From Akkermansiaceae bacterium (GTDB lineage: Bacteria; Verrucomicrobiota; Verrucomicrobiia; Verrucomicrobiales; Akkermansiaceae), in assembly GCA_026421245.1 (NCBI GenBank), contig JAPKDJ010000002.1:1-64000 (forward strand): DNA of 64,000 nucleotides, given 5' to 3'. This document shows positions 43,438-52,953 of the stretch, in pieces (position 1 is the stretch's first letter; the number at the start of each line of letters is the position of its first letter). The notes beneath the pieces were generated by a model that searched no databases, was not told the DNA's origin, and saw only the letters and a list, made by a program, of their open reading frames with translations. The position numbers and the translations under genes were made by a program.

Positions 43438-44190
43438 ATGCGCATCTTCCGTATTCTCTACTTTAAGGAGCTAAAGACCTACTTTCTCACCCCTTTCGGG
43501 TGGTTGATTCTGGCCTTCGCCGCCCTCATGCAGGGGCTCATTCTTTCGACGGCCCTCAAGGGATTTTCCGACGAGGCCCAATCCGAGAGTCTCGTTTTTC
43601 TCAATTTTAATTCCCCGCTATTCTGGTTCTACTTCCTCTTTCTTTTTCCGGTGCTGACGATGCGCCTGTTTTCGGAAGAAACCCGATCGGGAACTCTTGA
43701 AGGCCTCCTCACCGCGCCTGTCCGGACCTGGCAGGTCGTGCTCTCCAAGTTCGCTGCCGCCTACACTGCGTTTTCCTTCCTTTGGATTCCTGCCTTCGTC
43801 CATTTTAAACTCTTCACCGTCTTAACTGACGTCCCTCCTCCATTCTCCAACGGAGAACTTTACGGAGCGATGATGGCAATCATGCTCATGGGGGCTCTTT
43901 TCACCGCCTTCGGCTGCCTGGCCTCCGCATTAACATCCAGTCAGATCATAGCTGGAGTCATTTGCGTCGGAATCCTCTTTATCCACTTTCTTCTAGGAAC
44001 AGTAACCACCATTTTTGGCAGCCAGATTCCCGCCGCCCCGTTCTTTGATTTCGTCTCTTCGCAAATGCACCTTCGGGACTTCACGCGCGGACTCGTCGAC
44101 TCCCGACCTCTCATTTATTACCTGTCGACTACTGCCTTCGTGATTTTCCTAACCTATCATCTTCTCGACTACCGGCGCTGGAAGCCTTGA
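43438..44190 (+). CDS. ABC-2 type permease, GldF-like
   Basis: A 250-residue permease with about six hydrophobic segments. It opens IFRILYFKELKTYFLTPFGW and contains MRLFSEETRSGTLEGLLTAPV, the conserved ABC-2 loop that meets the ATPase. It starts 12 bases after the ATPase gene and precedes the GldG-like gene by 12. Its substrate is unknown. Confidence 0.87.
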   Translation: MRIFRILYFKELKTYFLTPFGWLILAFAALMQGLILSTALKGFSDEAQSESLVFLNFNSPLFWFYFLFLFPVLTMRLFSEETRSGTLEGLLTAPVRTWQVVLSKFAAAYTAFSFLWIPAFVHFKLFTVLTDVPPPFSNGELYGAMMAIMLMGALFTAFGCLASALTSSQIIAGVICVGILFIHFLLGTVTTIFGSQIPAAPFFDFVSSQMHLRDFTRGLVDSRPLIYYLSTTAFVIFLTYHLLDYRRWKP

Positions 44191-44202
44191 TCCAAAAGAC
44201 CT

Positions 44203-45759
44203 ATGGCTGATTCTGACTCCAACTTCAACATGGCGCCGCCTCCCCGCCCGATCAAACGGCTGGGACTGGGGCTCCGCTCGGTTCTGCAACTCCTCTTTGC
44301 ACTCCTGTCACTCGCCTTCATTTTCTACCTGGCGATGACCTACTTCAGTCGTAAAGACCTGACCGAGAACAGTATCTTCACCCTCTCCGAGGCCACCGAA
44401 AAACTACTCACTTCATCAGGCGTGCAAGATCGGGAAGAACCGGTGAAAATCATCGCCGCCATTCGGAAGTCCTCCCCCCACTATGCCCGACTACGCCCCG
44501 TTATAGAGGAGTATGAAAGACTATCGAAAGGCAAGGTCACGATCGATTACCTCGATCCAATCCGCGATGGAGACCGGGCCCTTGAAGTGAAAAACAACTA
44601 CGGTGGTGACCTCCTCGCAGATGAACTTTTCGAGGATGACCTCTTCATCATCGACGCCCGCCAGGGAGTCCCTGCAAACCAAGACGAGAAAATCAAGGCA
44701 ATCAACAGCCATCTCCGCTATCTCAGGGTGAGCGATATGGTCGTCAAGCGCACCGATGCTAACAAGCAACGTCGCATCGTCGGCTATCAAGATGAAGAAC
44801 TCATCAGTTCCATGATTCAATCTGCCATCGAAGGCCAACCCCGCATCATGTATCTGATCGAGGACAAAAGTGATGTTGAAGTCGGAGCTGCCGATTCACC
44901 TTGGCTCGTCCTCACCGAGGCTCTCCTGAAACAAAACATCGTTCTTCTCCCGATCAAGATTTCACAAATCGAAAAGATTCCTGACAACGCCGAGGGGGTG
45001 GTGATTGTCGCTCCGGAATATGACTTCGAAACCAAGGAGATCGATATTTTGACCGCCTACTGGAACCGCCCCGCGTCTTCCATCATCGCCTATCTCGATC
45101 CAAATCCACGTCCCATCAATCTCCGCGCCTTCCTCCGAAAAAATGGAGTCACGCCGCGCAATGACCGCATCATACGAACTCGAAACGGACGCACCGAGAG
45201 CCAAGTTCTGGCAACCTTCACCGCTGGTCTTGGCATCAATGGGAGCCTTGAATCAAAGTCCGTCCCCTTTGAAGGCCGCGTCAGCAGTCTTGAGGTACGG
45301 GAAGGAGCGGAAGATCTCGTCAGTAATGGAATTAAGGCCTACTCCATCATCGAGGCCGCCCCTGGTTTCTGGGGTGAGACCGAATATAAGAAACCGAATC
45401 CTCAATACGATGATGACGCAGACGAACGCGGTCCGCTCTCGATCGGAGCCGCCGTGATCCGGGGCAACGCTAACGCCGATAAAACGGCACCTAATATCTC
45501 AAAGATGATCGTCCTCTCGACAAGCGATTTTCTCGACCCAAAGCGTCTCGGAAACGAACAACTGGACTTCGTGAAAAACTCCACCCACTGGCTACTCGGT
45601 CGTGAAGACCTCATGGGGATCGGCCCTCGGGGAGTGGAGCGTCGGAAGTTGAACCTCATCAAAGAGGAGGTGAAGTTTCTCCACAACATCGTCGTCTTCT
45701 TCATTCCCGCCGGATTCTTCCTCATCACCATGATCGTTTGGAACGCCCGCCGAGCGTAA
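44203..45759 (+). CDS. GldG-like ABC transporter accessory protein
   Basis: A 518-residue protein with one N-terminal helix (about residues 28-46), a long extracytoplasmic part and one C-terminal helix (about 495-513), the topology of GldG-type accessory subunits (IFT52/GldG-like domain). FSRKDLTENSIFTLSEATEKLL at the N-terminus and VDYLDP-type strands (here TIDYLDPIRDGD) agree with that family. It follows the GldF-like permease by 12 bases. Function in transport is unclear. Confidence 0.82.
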   Translation: MADSDSNFNMAPPPRPIKRLGLGLRSVLQLLFALLSLAFIFYLAMTYFSRKDLTENSIFTLSEATEKLLTSSGVQDREEPVKIIAAIRKSSPHYARLRPVIEEYERLSKGKVTIDYLDPIRDGDRALEVKNNYGGDLLADELFEDDLFIIDARQGVPANQDEKIKAINSHLRYLRVSDMVVKRTDANKQRRIVGYQDEELISSMIQSAIEGQPRIMYLIEDKSDVEVGAADSPWLVLTEALLKQNIVLLPIKISQIEKIPDNAEGVVIVAPEYDFETKEIDILTAYWNRPASSIIAYLDPNPRPINLRAFLRKNGVTPRNDRIIRTRNGRTESQVLATFTAGLGINGSLESKSVPFEGRVSSLEVREGAEDLVSNGIKAYSIIEAAPGFWGETEYKKPNPQYDDDADERGPLSIGAAVIRGNANADKTAPNISKMIVLSTSDFLDPKRLGNEQLDFVKNSTHWLLGREDLMGIGPRGVERRKLNLIKEEVKFLHNIVVFFIPAGFFLITMIVWNARRA

Positions 45760-45777
45760 ACTTCCTTTCACCGAAAG

Positions 45778-48018
45778 ATGCGTTTTCTTCCCACTCTCTT
45801 CTTTTCCCTCTTCGCCATCGGCTTAGGAAGCTTGGCGGTAATTCAGCAGATTCGTGGGAATCTCGATTTCATCTTCGGAGCCCCTCCCCTCGAGGTTGGA
45901 GATACCGTTTACAAATTCGACCCCGACTCGGTCGGCCGAATGCACGTTCTTAATGATGACGGAACCCGCGCGGTCGTGATCAAGAAAGGAGGAGCCTGGA
46001 TCCTGGAAGAACCCTGGCAGGACTACGCCGATGCCCGCATTGTCCGCTCCATCATCGATTTCGCATCCCGTCTCCAAATTGAAGACGTCATTGCCCGAGA
46101 TGATGTCGAAGACCTCGCTGAGTTCGGACTGAGAAAGAACCGCATCGAGATCGAGCTATTCGATAAATCAGGGAGTCCGCTCTGCCACTTTAAGATCGGG
46201 CGCTACACCACCTGGAGAGGCTTCGATCCAACTCTAAAACTAGAGGACCCCACCCAGCGCCCTCCTAGTTTCCCCACGTTGATCATCCGCCCGGCTGAAG
46301 ATGAGATGGAGGACTACCTCTACGTCTGTTCCGATTTTGCTGACCCCAGCCTTAGAGAAGTCCGCATTCGAGATCTTTTCAGCCAAAGCCTCCGACTCTT
46401 CCGAAACCATCTCGTTTTCTACAATGCTCCCGGGTTTGCCGGCGAAATCACCCTCAAAGAGAAGAATTCCGAAATCACGATCAAGCGTGATTCGATGAAC
46501 AAGGAAGACGAATGGAAAATCACCAAACCCTTCGAACTCGCCGTCAGCCCGGCCAGTCTCAATCGGCTTATTCTCGGTCTCACAAAACTTCAGGCAAACA
46601 TTGTCCTCGATGAGTCAGTCATCGCCCTCCCGGAGCCTCTGCTTGAAAATATCGAGCACACCATCAGCATCCGCTACTTCCTTCCTGACGGGTCGTTGAG
46701 CCCCCCCGTAACCGCCATTTTCTACCCCTCTGAAAACGAACAATCAACCGACGTGCCTGTCATCATTTCCGAGGGACCAGGAAAAAAGCGCTCCGCCATC
46801 CTGAAAGTTCCCAGCAGCCCGACTTCGATTCTTTCCAGCATCCCCCGCTCAGTAAACACTCTTCGCAGCCGTACAATGACCTCATTGCAGGTCAAACAAA
46901 TCGAATCAGTCAAGGTGTCCGACTTTACCGGCCGGGCCGTTTCACTCGAGCTCGAACTTGATCCCCACGAACGAGCTCGGCGATGGTATGCTCGGGTCGA
47001 GGAAGACGGTGGTCAGACCGGCAATATTGAGACCTACAACGGTCCCGCCAACATTTTCCAGGTCAAGGAGCTCTTTGAGGTACTTTTCAAAGACGAGGTC
47101 GAAAGTTTTACCAACGATGCTTCAACAGACCCAAAGATCTATGGTCTCGACCAACCCATTCGGCGGATCAAACTCGGGCTCAGTGGTGGGAACACCATCA
47201 ATTGCGTGATGGGAGAGAAGCTCCGCCCTCAATACTTTGCAAGACGCGCCGATGGTGGACGACCTCTCGAAATATCCGAGGAAGCCTACTCAGCTGGAAT
47301 CAAAGGCGAATCCCACCGTGAACTTGAAATCGTCAGCCGTCCTCCCGAACCCAATGCGAGACCACCAAGCGGACTTGACCTCCTGGGTCTGGACAAACCA
47401 AAGGTCGCGACAATCAAGGGTATTTTGATTCATCTTGGCCAGGCAAACTCACGGCATTTCTTTGTCAACCGACTCGATAAAAAGGGCAACAACACCCCTC
47501 ACGTCGTAGAGATCCAGCCGGAAGCATTAAATAAGATGCCTTTGGAGCCCTACCATTGGCGAAGCGTCCGCCTTTGGAATATCAATCGTTTTGAAATAAA
47601 CGGACTAATCATCAAGAGAGCTGGAGAAGCAGCCCTTGAACTCAGCTATAACTTCTACAGCCAGGAATGGTCTGCGACAAAAGAAGGAAAGGACGTCACC
47701 TCCCTCCTTAATCCACACAAGGCCGAAAAGCTTCTCAAAAAACTGACCGACATCAGCGTCCAGCACTGGATTGGCCCGATCGCCGACAATGCCAGCTTTC
47801 GTCTGAGTGATCCAGCTCTTCAGATTTCCGTCCTCATTGAAGACATTGACGAAGAAGGGATCGAGCAAGGAAAAGTGCGACGCGAACTCCGGCTTTCCGA
47901 AGTGGTGGAGGGGCAATCCAATCGCTTGTATTACGGAAAAACGAACTCTGATCCAAACTACTTTCTTCTCGATGCGCCAACCTTCCAGAGGCTCTCGGTC
48001 GAACTTCTAGAAAAGTAA
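45778..48018 (+). CDS. DUF4340 envelope protein
   Basis: A 746-residue protein with an N-terminal membrane anchor or signal (FLPTLFFSLFAIGLGSLAVI) and several copies of a beta-rich DUF4340 module. Each has strands like GGAWILEEPWQDYADARIV, EDEWKITKPFELAVS or QEWSATKEGKDVTS. DUF4340 proteins usually close GldA-F-G operons, as here. Function unknown; it is probably the extracytoplasmic part of the transporter. Confidence 0.82.
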   Translation: MRFLPTLFFSLFAIGLGSLAVIQQIRGNLDFIFGAPPLEVGDTVYKFDPDSVGRMHVLNDDGTRAVVIKKGGAWILEEPWQDYADARIVRSIIDFASRLQIEDVIARDDVEDLAEFGLRKNRIEIELFDKSGSPLCHFKIGRYTTWRGFDPTLKLEDPTQRPPSFPTLIIRPAEDEMEDYLYVCSDFADPSLREVRIRDLFSQSLRLFRNHLVFYNAPGFAGEITLKEKNSEITIKRDSMNKEDEWKITKPFELAVSPASLNRLILGLTKLQANIVLDESVIALPEPLLENIEHTISIRYFLPDGSLSPPVTAIFYPSENEQSTDVPVIISEGPGKKRSAILKVPSSPTSILSSIPRSVNTLRSRTMTSLQVKQIESVKVSDFTGRAVSLELELDPHERARRWYARVEEDGGQTGNIETYNGPANIFQVKELFEVLFKDEVESFTNDASTDPKIYGLDQPIRRIKLGLSGGNTINCVMGEKLRPQYFARRADGGRPLEISEEAYSAGIKGESHRELEIVSRPPEPNARPPSGLDLLGLDKPKVATIKGILIHLGQANSRHFFVNRLDKKGNNTPHVVEIQPEALNKMPLEPYHWRSVRLWNINRFEINGLIIKRAGEAALELSYNFYSQEWSATKEGKDVTSLLNPHKAEKLLKKLTDISVQHWIGPIADNASFRLSDPALQISVLIEDIDEEGIEQGKVRRELRLSEVVEGQSNRLYYGKTNSDPNYFLLDAPTFQRLSVELLEK

Positions 48019-48027
48019 TTCCGCACC

Positions 48028-48197
48028 GTGAAAATCAGCGCTCTTATCGTTGCCTTCGCTTTCATCGCCGGAAGCCTTTCAACTTCGCTCGCAAAATCAG
48101 CAGCAAAGGAGTGACCATTAACATGACGATCGTAACCGGAGAAACTCCTTCGATTAACGTCATTATGAAGAAGGAAAAAGCGGCCCAAAAAAAGTAA
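48028..48197 (+). pseudogene. Small exported protein interrupted by a one-base frameshift
   Basis: From a GTG at 48028 the frame gives a clean leader (VKISALIVAFAFIAGSLSTS) and stops soon after. Skipping to the next frame at the AAAA run near 48091-48094 gives ISSKGVTINMTIVTGETPSI then NVIMKKEKAAQKK and a TAA at 48197. One extra A in the run would join the two as a protein of about 56 residues. It is either a recent deletion, a sequencing error in a homopolymer, or slippage. The gene lies directly after the DUF4340 gene and converges on argA. Unknown family. Confidence 0.5.
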
Positions 48198-48198
48198 G

Positions 48199-49236
48199 TC
48201 AGGAAGTAATCTTCTTCCGAATCACCAGAGATTCTCTTCCACTCGCTCTCAATCGTTCCTGCTGGGTGGGCGGGATTTCCTCAACCGGGCAGGATTCGTA
48301 TCCGAGCGTCTCGGTAAAATAATCCACCGCTCTCGTGCTAAACGCAAATACCCAGGGAATCCCGAGTTCTTTGGCTCGCTTCTCGGCAGCCTCAACAAGA
48401 AGATGCCCGTATCCCTGCCCGCCGTGACTCTGCTTCACGTAAAGGCATGCCACTTCAGCGCATCTTGGCTCTTCTGAAGGATGAAGCGCAATACATCCCA
48501 CCACGTTACCATCAATCGTGAGCACAAGAAAATCCTGCAGCGAGGTTTCAATTTCTTCATAGGACCTCGGCACCAAGTGGGCATCACGCATCGATCGCCC
48601 CACCATTGCCAGCAGTTCCGAAATATCATCGGGGGCGATCGGACGGACCGAGAGGTAATCGTCCGCGTAAACCATCACCCCGACACCCTCGTTGGAAAAA
48701 AGCTCATCCATCAACACCCCTTGGTAAGTTTCATCTAGCAAATGAACCCGCGGAATGCCGCTCTCACAAACTTCCGCCGCGCGGTGCAAAAGATCAGCTC
48801 CCTCGCCCTCCCAATTCAGAGCCTTTTCGCTGGAGATGGCATTGCCTCCGGCCACTTGCTCCGGCAGCAGAATAATAAGCTTAAAAGCCCCAAGCCCAGC
48901 CGCAAAATCAACCACCTCCTGGCCAAACATCGTGAGACCAGGACTTTCGATCAAAGCCAACTGTCCCCTATTCAAAATGGCAGACACTTTCTCCTCATCG
49001 AGATCAACCGACTGCCACTTTAACTCACCATCAATCAAGAGGTGATCAATCCGCGCTTCGCCGCTCCCCATCGAAACCAGCACCAATCGCACCCCGATTT
49101 GTTGCAGCGCAATCAGATCCAACATCGCCTCGGCCAGCGCAAGCTCCGGCATGCGAACCGCGTTCAGAACCAGGACAAAAATCTTCCCCCGGAAAAACGG
49201 CACGTATTGGAGGACTGCTCGAACATCACTCTGCAT
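48199..49236 (-). CDS. argA: N-acetylglutamate synthase (amino-acid-kinase plus GNAT)
   Basis: Acetylates glutamate to start arginine synthesis. The N-terminal part (VRAVLQYVPFFRGKIFVLVLN onward) is an amino-acid-kinase fold. The C-terminal GNAT domain starts near VYADDYLSVRPIAPDDISEL and contains the acetyl-CoA motif CLYVKQSHGGQGYGHLLVEA. The ending TERLRASGRESLVIRKK-like segment (here QERLRASGRESLVIRKK) matches ArgA. The start at 49236 follows the family N-terminus; the frame is open nine residues further to 49263. Length is 345, less than the E. coli 443, with a shortened kinase domain. Confidence 0.85.
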   Translation of the reverse strand: MQSDVRAVLQYVPFFRGKIFVLVLNAVRMPELALAEAMLDLIALQQIGVRLVLVSMGSGEARIDHLLIDGELKWQSVDLDEEKVSAILNRGQLALIESPGLTMFGQEVVDFAAGLGAFKLIILLPEQVAGGNAISSEKALNWEGEGADLLHRAAEVCESGIPRVHLLDETYQGVLMDELFSNEGVGVMVYADDYLSVRPIAPDDISELLAMVGRSMRDAHLVPRSYEEIETSLQDFLVLTIDGNVVGCIALHPSEEPRCAEVACLYVKQSHGGQGYGHLLVEAAEKRAKELGIPWVFAFSTRAVDYFTETLGYESCPVEEIPPTQQERLRASGRESLVIRKKITS

Positions 49237-49275
49237 GACTGAAAGATAGAAACCCGTGCCCATTTAAGCAAGAAG

Positions 49276-51018
49276 CTACCGGTGAAAGGCCCTCTTCCTC
49301 ATCAAACAAAATGCCATCCAAAGCCCCCCCGCTGCTAATCCGGTTGCAGCAAACCAATCTCCGAACGCCGCATAAAGCGTCACCTTTCCTTCAGCGGGAA
49401 CATAGACCGAGGCCCGAAGAACTCCCCGGTGAAAATGACTCCCATGTTCGTCGACCAAATGTCGTTTCTCCTTCGTATACGGATCGGTCAGAGATCCGGC
49501 AGCTGAAATCACTCCGGTCACTCCGCGATTTGCGCAGCGAACCATAGGGCGCCGCAGCTCAATCGTTCGAAAGACGGCATTGCGGAAATGTTGTGCCGCT
49601 CCCTCAGTTTCACCGAACCAACCATCGTTGGTAATGTTAACCAAAAACTGTGATTCGTTCCGAACAAACTTTCGGGTCACTCTCGGAACCGTATCTTCGA
49701 AGCAAATGGAAGGAATCATGCCCACCTCCTGATCCCCAAGTTTCACCCTGAGAGGCTCAAAACTGTTTCCCTGAGTGATTCCATTTCCAAACTCCACACC
49801 GGCAGTATCGAAGTAGAGCTTCCTCAAAAACGGGAGGTCCGGAATAAACTCACCAAGGATGACCAGATGGTGTTTTTGGTAACTTTGCCGCATGCCCGCT
49901 CCGTTGTCTGAAATGAAGGAATTAAAAACATCCGATTCGGGATCCATGGGATCGTCTCCTGTGTATTCGTTAAGCCCGGTAACAAAAGTAAAGTCGCCCA
50001 TGCTGTCGACATACTCGAAGATACTTTCAATCCCTGGTCTCCCTACCGATGCTCCATCTTTCTTCAGTTCGAGAAAATCCGGAAGACACGCTTCCGGCCA
50101 CACCACGAGATCGGGGAGTTTCAAGTCCACAATCACCTCTTCACTTCCCGCTTCCTGTAAGGCGCTGGCAGCCTCACCCTCAACTTCTGAGAGCCCGTTT
50201 TCAGTAAGCTCGATGAATCCATCGACCATCTCTTGAGGCTCCCAAAGCACCCGCCCTGCAATCTGGGGAATATTTTGCTGAACCAAGAGGACACGACCCT
50301 CGATCTTCGGAGCATTCGTCACCGAACTGAGACGCATCGTCCCCACCGTAAATGCAATCATGATCACCAGGAGAGCCGAAGCAAAATCCCAGTGGAGCAT
50401 CCTCACCTCGTTTGCACGAAACTGTGAGTAAAAGCGTCGTGCTGTTTGAACGGCCACCGCACTCATAAAGACGGGCAGAAAAGACAATCCGATAACTCCG
50501 ACATATTCCGCATTTTGCGCAAGGATGAGATTTTGAGCAAAAGTAACCCCGAGCCCATTCCACCCAAATCCCGTCATCAACCAACCCCTGATCCATTCCA
50601 ACCCGCACCAAAGCCCGCCAAGCAAAGCCGCATAGCCGAGACTGATCCACATTTGACGGAATCTTGCAGGGATTCCCTTAGCGCTGAGAAATTCCTTCTT
50701 CCAGGGATTCCCCAGGGTCGCGGCATACGCACCAAAGAGCCCAAAATACACTGACAGATATGCCGAAAGGGCCACCGTGCCAGGCCAAGTGACCGAGCCC
50801 AGCCACTTGAGATTAATCACCCAGAAGCCCATCCCCGCAATCCAAGCCAAGCCAAAACCACGAAGACCACGCCGCTTCTCCCTCACTGTCCAAAGCAACG
50901 GAAGAAGCAGCCACATCCAGCCCCAAACCAACCATGCCTGGTCAAAAGGCGTAAAACACAGCGCCAAGGCTGTTCCACTCACTGCAGCGAGCAGGATTCT
51001 GACTGGCCCAATCATCAC
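49276..51018 (-). CDS. lnt: Apolipoprotein N-acyltransferase
   Basis: Adds the third acyl chain to lipoproteins in the inner membrane. 580 residues: six or so N-terminal hydrophobic segments, then a periplasmic nitrilase-type domain with catalytic Glu in LGEFIPDLPF, Lys in the stretch YQKHHLVILGE, and Cys in IPSICFEDTVPR. A C-terminal helix ends the protein. The ATG overlaps the stop of the phosphoglucomutase gene. This agrees with the several lipoproteins and exported proteins in the window. Confidence 0.93.
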   Translation of the reverse strand: MMIGPVRILLAAVSGTALALCFTPFDQAWLVWGWMWLLLPLLWTVREKRRGLRGFGLAWIAGMGFWVINLKWLGSVTWPGTVALSAYLSVYFGLFGAYAATLGNPWKKEFLSAKGIPARFRQMWISLGYAALLGGLWCGLEWIRGWLMTGFGWNGLGVTFAQNLILAQNAEYVGVIGLSFLPVFMSAVAVQTARRFYSQFRANEVRMLHWDFASALLVIMIAFTVGTMRLSSVTNAPKIEGRVLLVQQNIPQIAGRVLWEPQEMVDGFIELTENGLSEVEGEAASALQEAGSEEVIVDLKLPDLVVWPEACLPDFLELKKDGASVGRPGIESIFEYVDSMGDFTFVTGLNEYTGDDPMDPESDVFNSFISDNGAGMRQSYQKHHLVILGEFIPDLPFLRKLYFDTAGVEFGNGITQGNSFEPLRVKLGDQEVGMIPSICFEDTVPRVTRKFVRNESQFLVNITNDGWFGETEGAAQHFRNAVFRTIELRRPMVRCANRGVTGVISAAGSLTDPYTKEKRHLVDEHGSHFHRGVLRASVYVPAEGKVTLYAAFGDWFAATGLAAGGLWMAFCLMRKRAFHR

Positions 51019-52922
51019 CCCATCCGCTCGTAGGCGTCTTTTTCGAGATCCGTCCAGAGGGCATCCAGCGAAGCCTCCACCTCGTTTCGGTCATCTCCTT
51101 TTCCAAACAGATAATATTTGATTTTGGGCTCGGTGCCGGACGGACGAACCGCAAAACGGCGACCATCGGCTAGATCAACAAAAAGCATGGAAGCCTCGGG
51201 AATTTCATCTCCTTCCTGATCGTAAAAGCCTCCCTTCGCATAGTCTCGCACTGCCACGGCAGAGGAACCGTCGATCTCTTCCGGGGGATTCGTGCTGTAG
51301 GATTCAACGAGAGCGGTAATCTTGCGGGCTCCTTCGCCACCTTCCATCACAAGTGATTTTCCTTGCTCCAGATAGACACCGTATTCCTCCCAAATCTGAT
51401 CCCGTAGTCCTGCAATTGTCGTCCCTTCGCTCATGGCATAAGCGGCCAATTCGGCAAACATCACGGCCGAGGCATTGCCATCCTTGTCGCGGACGAAGTC
51501 CGACCCGAGATAGCCGTAACTTTCCTCTCCACCAAAGACGAAGAACTTGGAATACTCCAATCGAAGCTTCCGGCTCTGTTCTTCGGTAAGACTACGATAA
51601 TCGCCCTTCTTATTCACAGGAATGGCGTCTTCATACTTCTTCAACTTCTGTCCGATGAACTTAAATCCGGTCAAAGTATCCACTACGCTTATTCCGTATT
51701 TTTCAGCGACAACCCTTTGTAAATCAGTTGTTACAAGAGTTTTTATTAACACTGCGCGACTCCGGTTACTCTCAGTGAGCCAACCCAGCTCAAACATACT
51801 CTTGATTCGATACCAACCGAGCAAGGAACCGATCTGATTTCCTGTTAATAACTCCATTTCACCCTCTCCATTCCGAACGGCAACGCCCATGCGATCGCAA
51901 TCCGGATCAGTCGCAATCACGGCATCAGCACCCACCTCTTCGGCTAGCTCAATCCCCTTGGCGAGAGCTCCGGCATTCTCCGGATTAGGAGATTCAACGG
52001 TCGGAAAACGGCCATCCCCCCCATCCTGCTCGGGGACAGTGATCACCTCAAAACCAAGTTCACGGAGCATGGGCACAATGATAATCCCCCCTGTTCCATG
52101 GAGATTGGTATAGACGACCTTAGCTTTCCGGCCTTCAAGGAGATCCGGACGAAGGAGCACTGTTTTCAGCTTGTCCATGTAGGTTCGATCCATCTCGGCT
52201 CCCAGAATGATCAACTTGCCCTGCTCTGATTTAGAAAGCGGCTCGTAGTTTTCACTCTCCAGCGCATTGACCTCGGAAATCACTCCGTCAGCATGAGGTT
52301 CGACCAACTGCCCACCATCATCGATGTAGGCCTTGAATCCATTATCGTGGGATGGATTATGGCTGGCAGTCAGACACACCCCGGAATCGGCACGGAGATG
52401 ACGAATCGCGAATGAAATCTCCGGCGTAGCCCGCTCTGCTTCGAAAAGGTAGGCATCGCAGCCTAAATCAGTCGCGACCTTGGCACACGTTTCGGCAAAA
52501 TCGCGTGAAAAGTGGCGGGTGTCGTGACCGATCACCAGGGACGGACGCCCCTCGCCCGTGAAGCTTTTTTTCACGTAAGCCACCAGCCCGATCATCGCGC
52601 GCTTGAGATTATAGAAATTCATCGACGCTGTCCCCACACAGGGATGCTCGGGTCGAGCGAGAGGACCTCCTTTACCTTGCTCCGCCTTTGTCACAATTTT
52701 ACCAACGGTGCGTCCACGTAATCCACCGGTTCCAAAAGCCATGGTCTTAAAAAAGCGATCGTCAATTTCCTGCCACTCGCCGGACTCCAGAAGCTCAATG
52801 ATGGCGGCTCCCCCAACGGGAGAATTGGTCCCCTGAAGGTAAAGCTCAATATTCCTTCCGGCTTCGACGGAGACATCGCCGCGCTGCACGGCTTCATCGA
52901 GAAGGGATTTCCATTCGCTCAT
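51015..52922 (-). CDS. Phosphoglucomutase/phosphomannomutase
   Basis: Alpha-D-phosphohexomutase moving phosphate between C1 and C6 of hexose phosphates. 635 residues: AFGTGGLRGRTVG near the N-terminus, the phosphoserine loop TASHNPSHDNGFKAYIDDGG, the metal loop DPDCDRMGVAV, the sugar loop GGEESYGYLG and the phosphate site RPSGTEPKIKYYLFG. The size and the motif set fit the large PgcA/PGM2-like branch. I place the start at the ATG at 52922, just before EWKSLLDEAVQRG; the longer frame to 53036 has no family sequence. It is coupled to lnt. Confidence 0.88.
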   Translation of the reverse strand: MSEWKSLLDEAVQRGDVSVEAGRNIELYLQGTNSPVGGAAIIELLESGEWQEIDDRFFKTMAFGTGGLRGRTVGKIVTKAEQGKGGPLARPEHPCVGTASMNFYNLKRAMIGLVAYVKKSFTGEGRPSLVIGHDTRHFSRDFAETCAKVATDLGCDAYLFEAERATPEISFAIRHLRADSGVCLTASHNPSHDNGFKAYIDDGGQLVEPHADGVISEVNALESENYEPLSKSEQGKLIILGAEMDRTYMDKLKTVLLRPDLLEGRKAKVVYTNLHGTGGIIIVPMLRELGFEVITVPEQDGGDGRFPTVESPNPENAGALAKGIELAEEVGADAVIATDPDCDRMGVAVRNGEGEMELLTGNQIGSLLGWYRIKSMFELGWLTESNRSRAVLIKTLVTTDLQRVVAEKYGISVVDTLTGFKFIGQKLKKYEDAIPVNKKGDYRSLTEEQSRKLRLEYSKFFVFGGEESYGYLGSDFVRDKDGNASAVMFAELAAYAMSEGTTIAGLRDQIWEEYGVYLEQGKSLVMEGGEGARKITALVESYSTNPPEEIDGSSAVAVRDYAKGGFYDQEGDEIPEASMLFVDLADGRRFAVRPSGTEPKIKYYLFGKGDDRNEVEASLDALWTDLEKDAYERMG

Positions 52923-52953
52923 TACAAAGAGGATGCTAGAACGACCCCGCACA

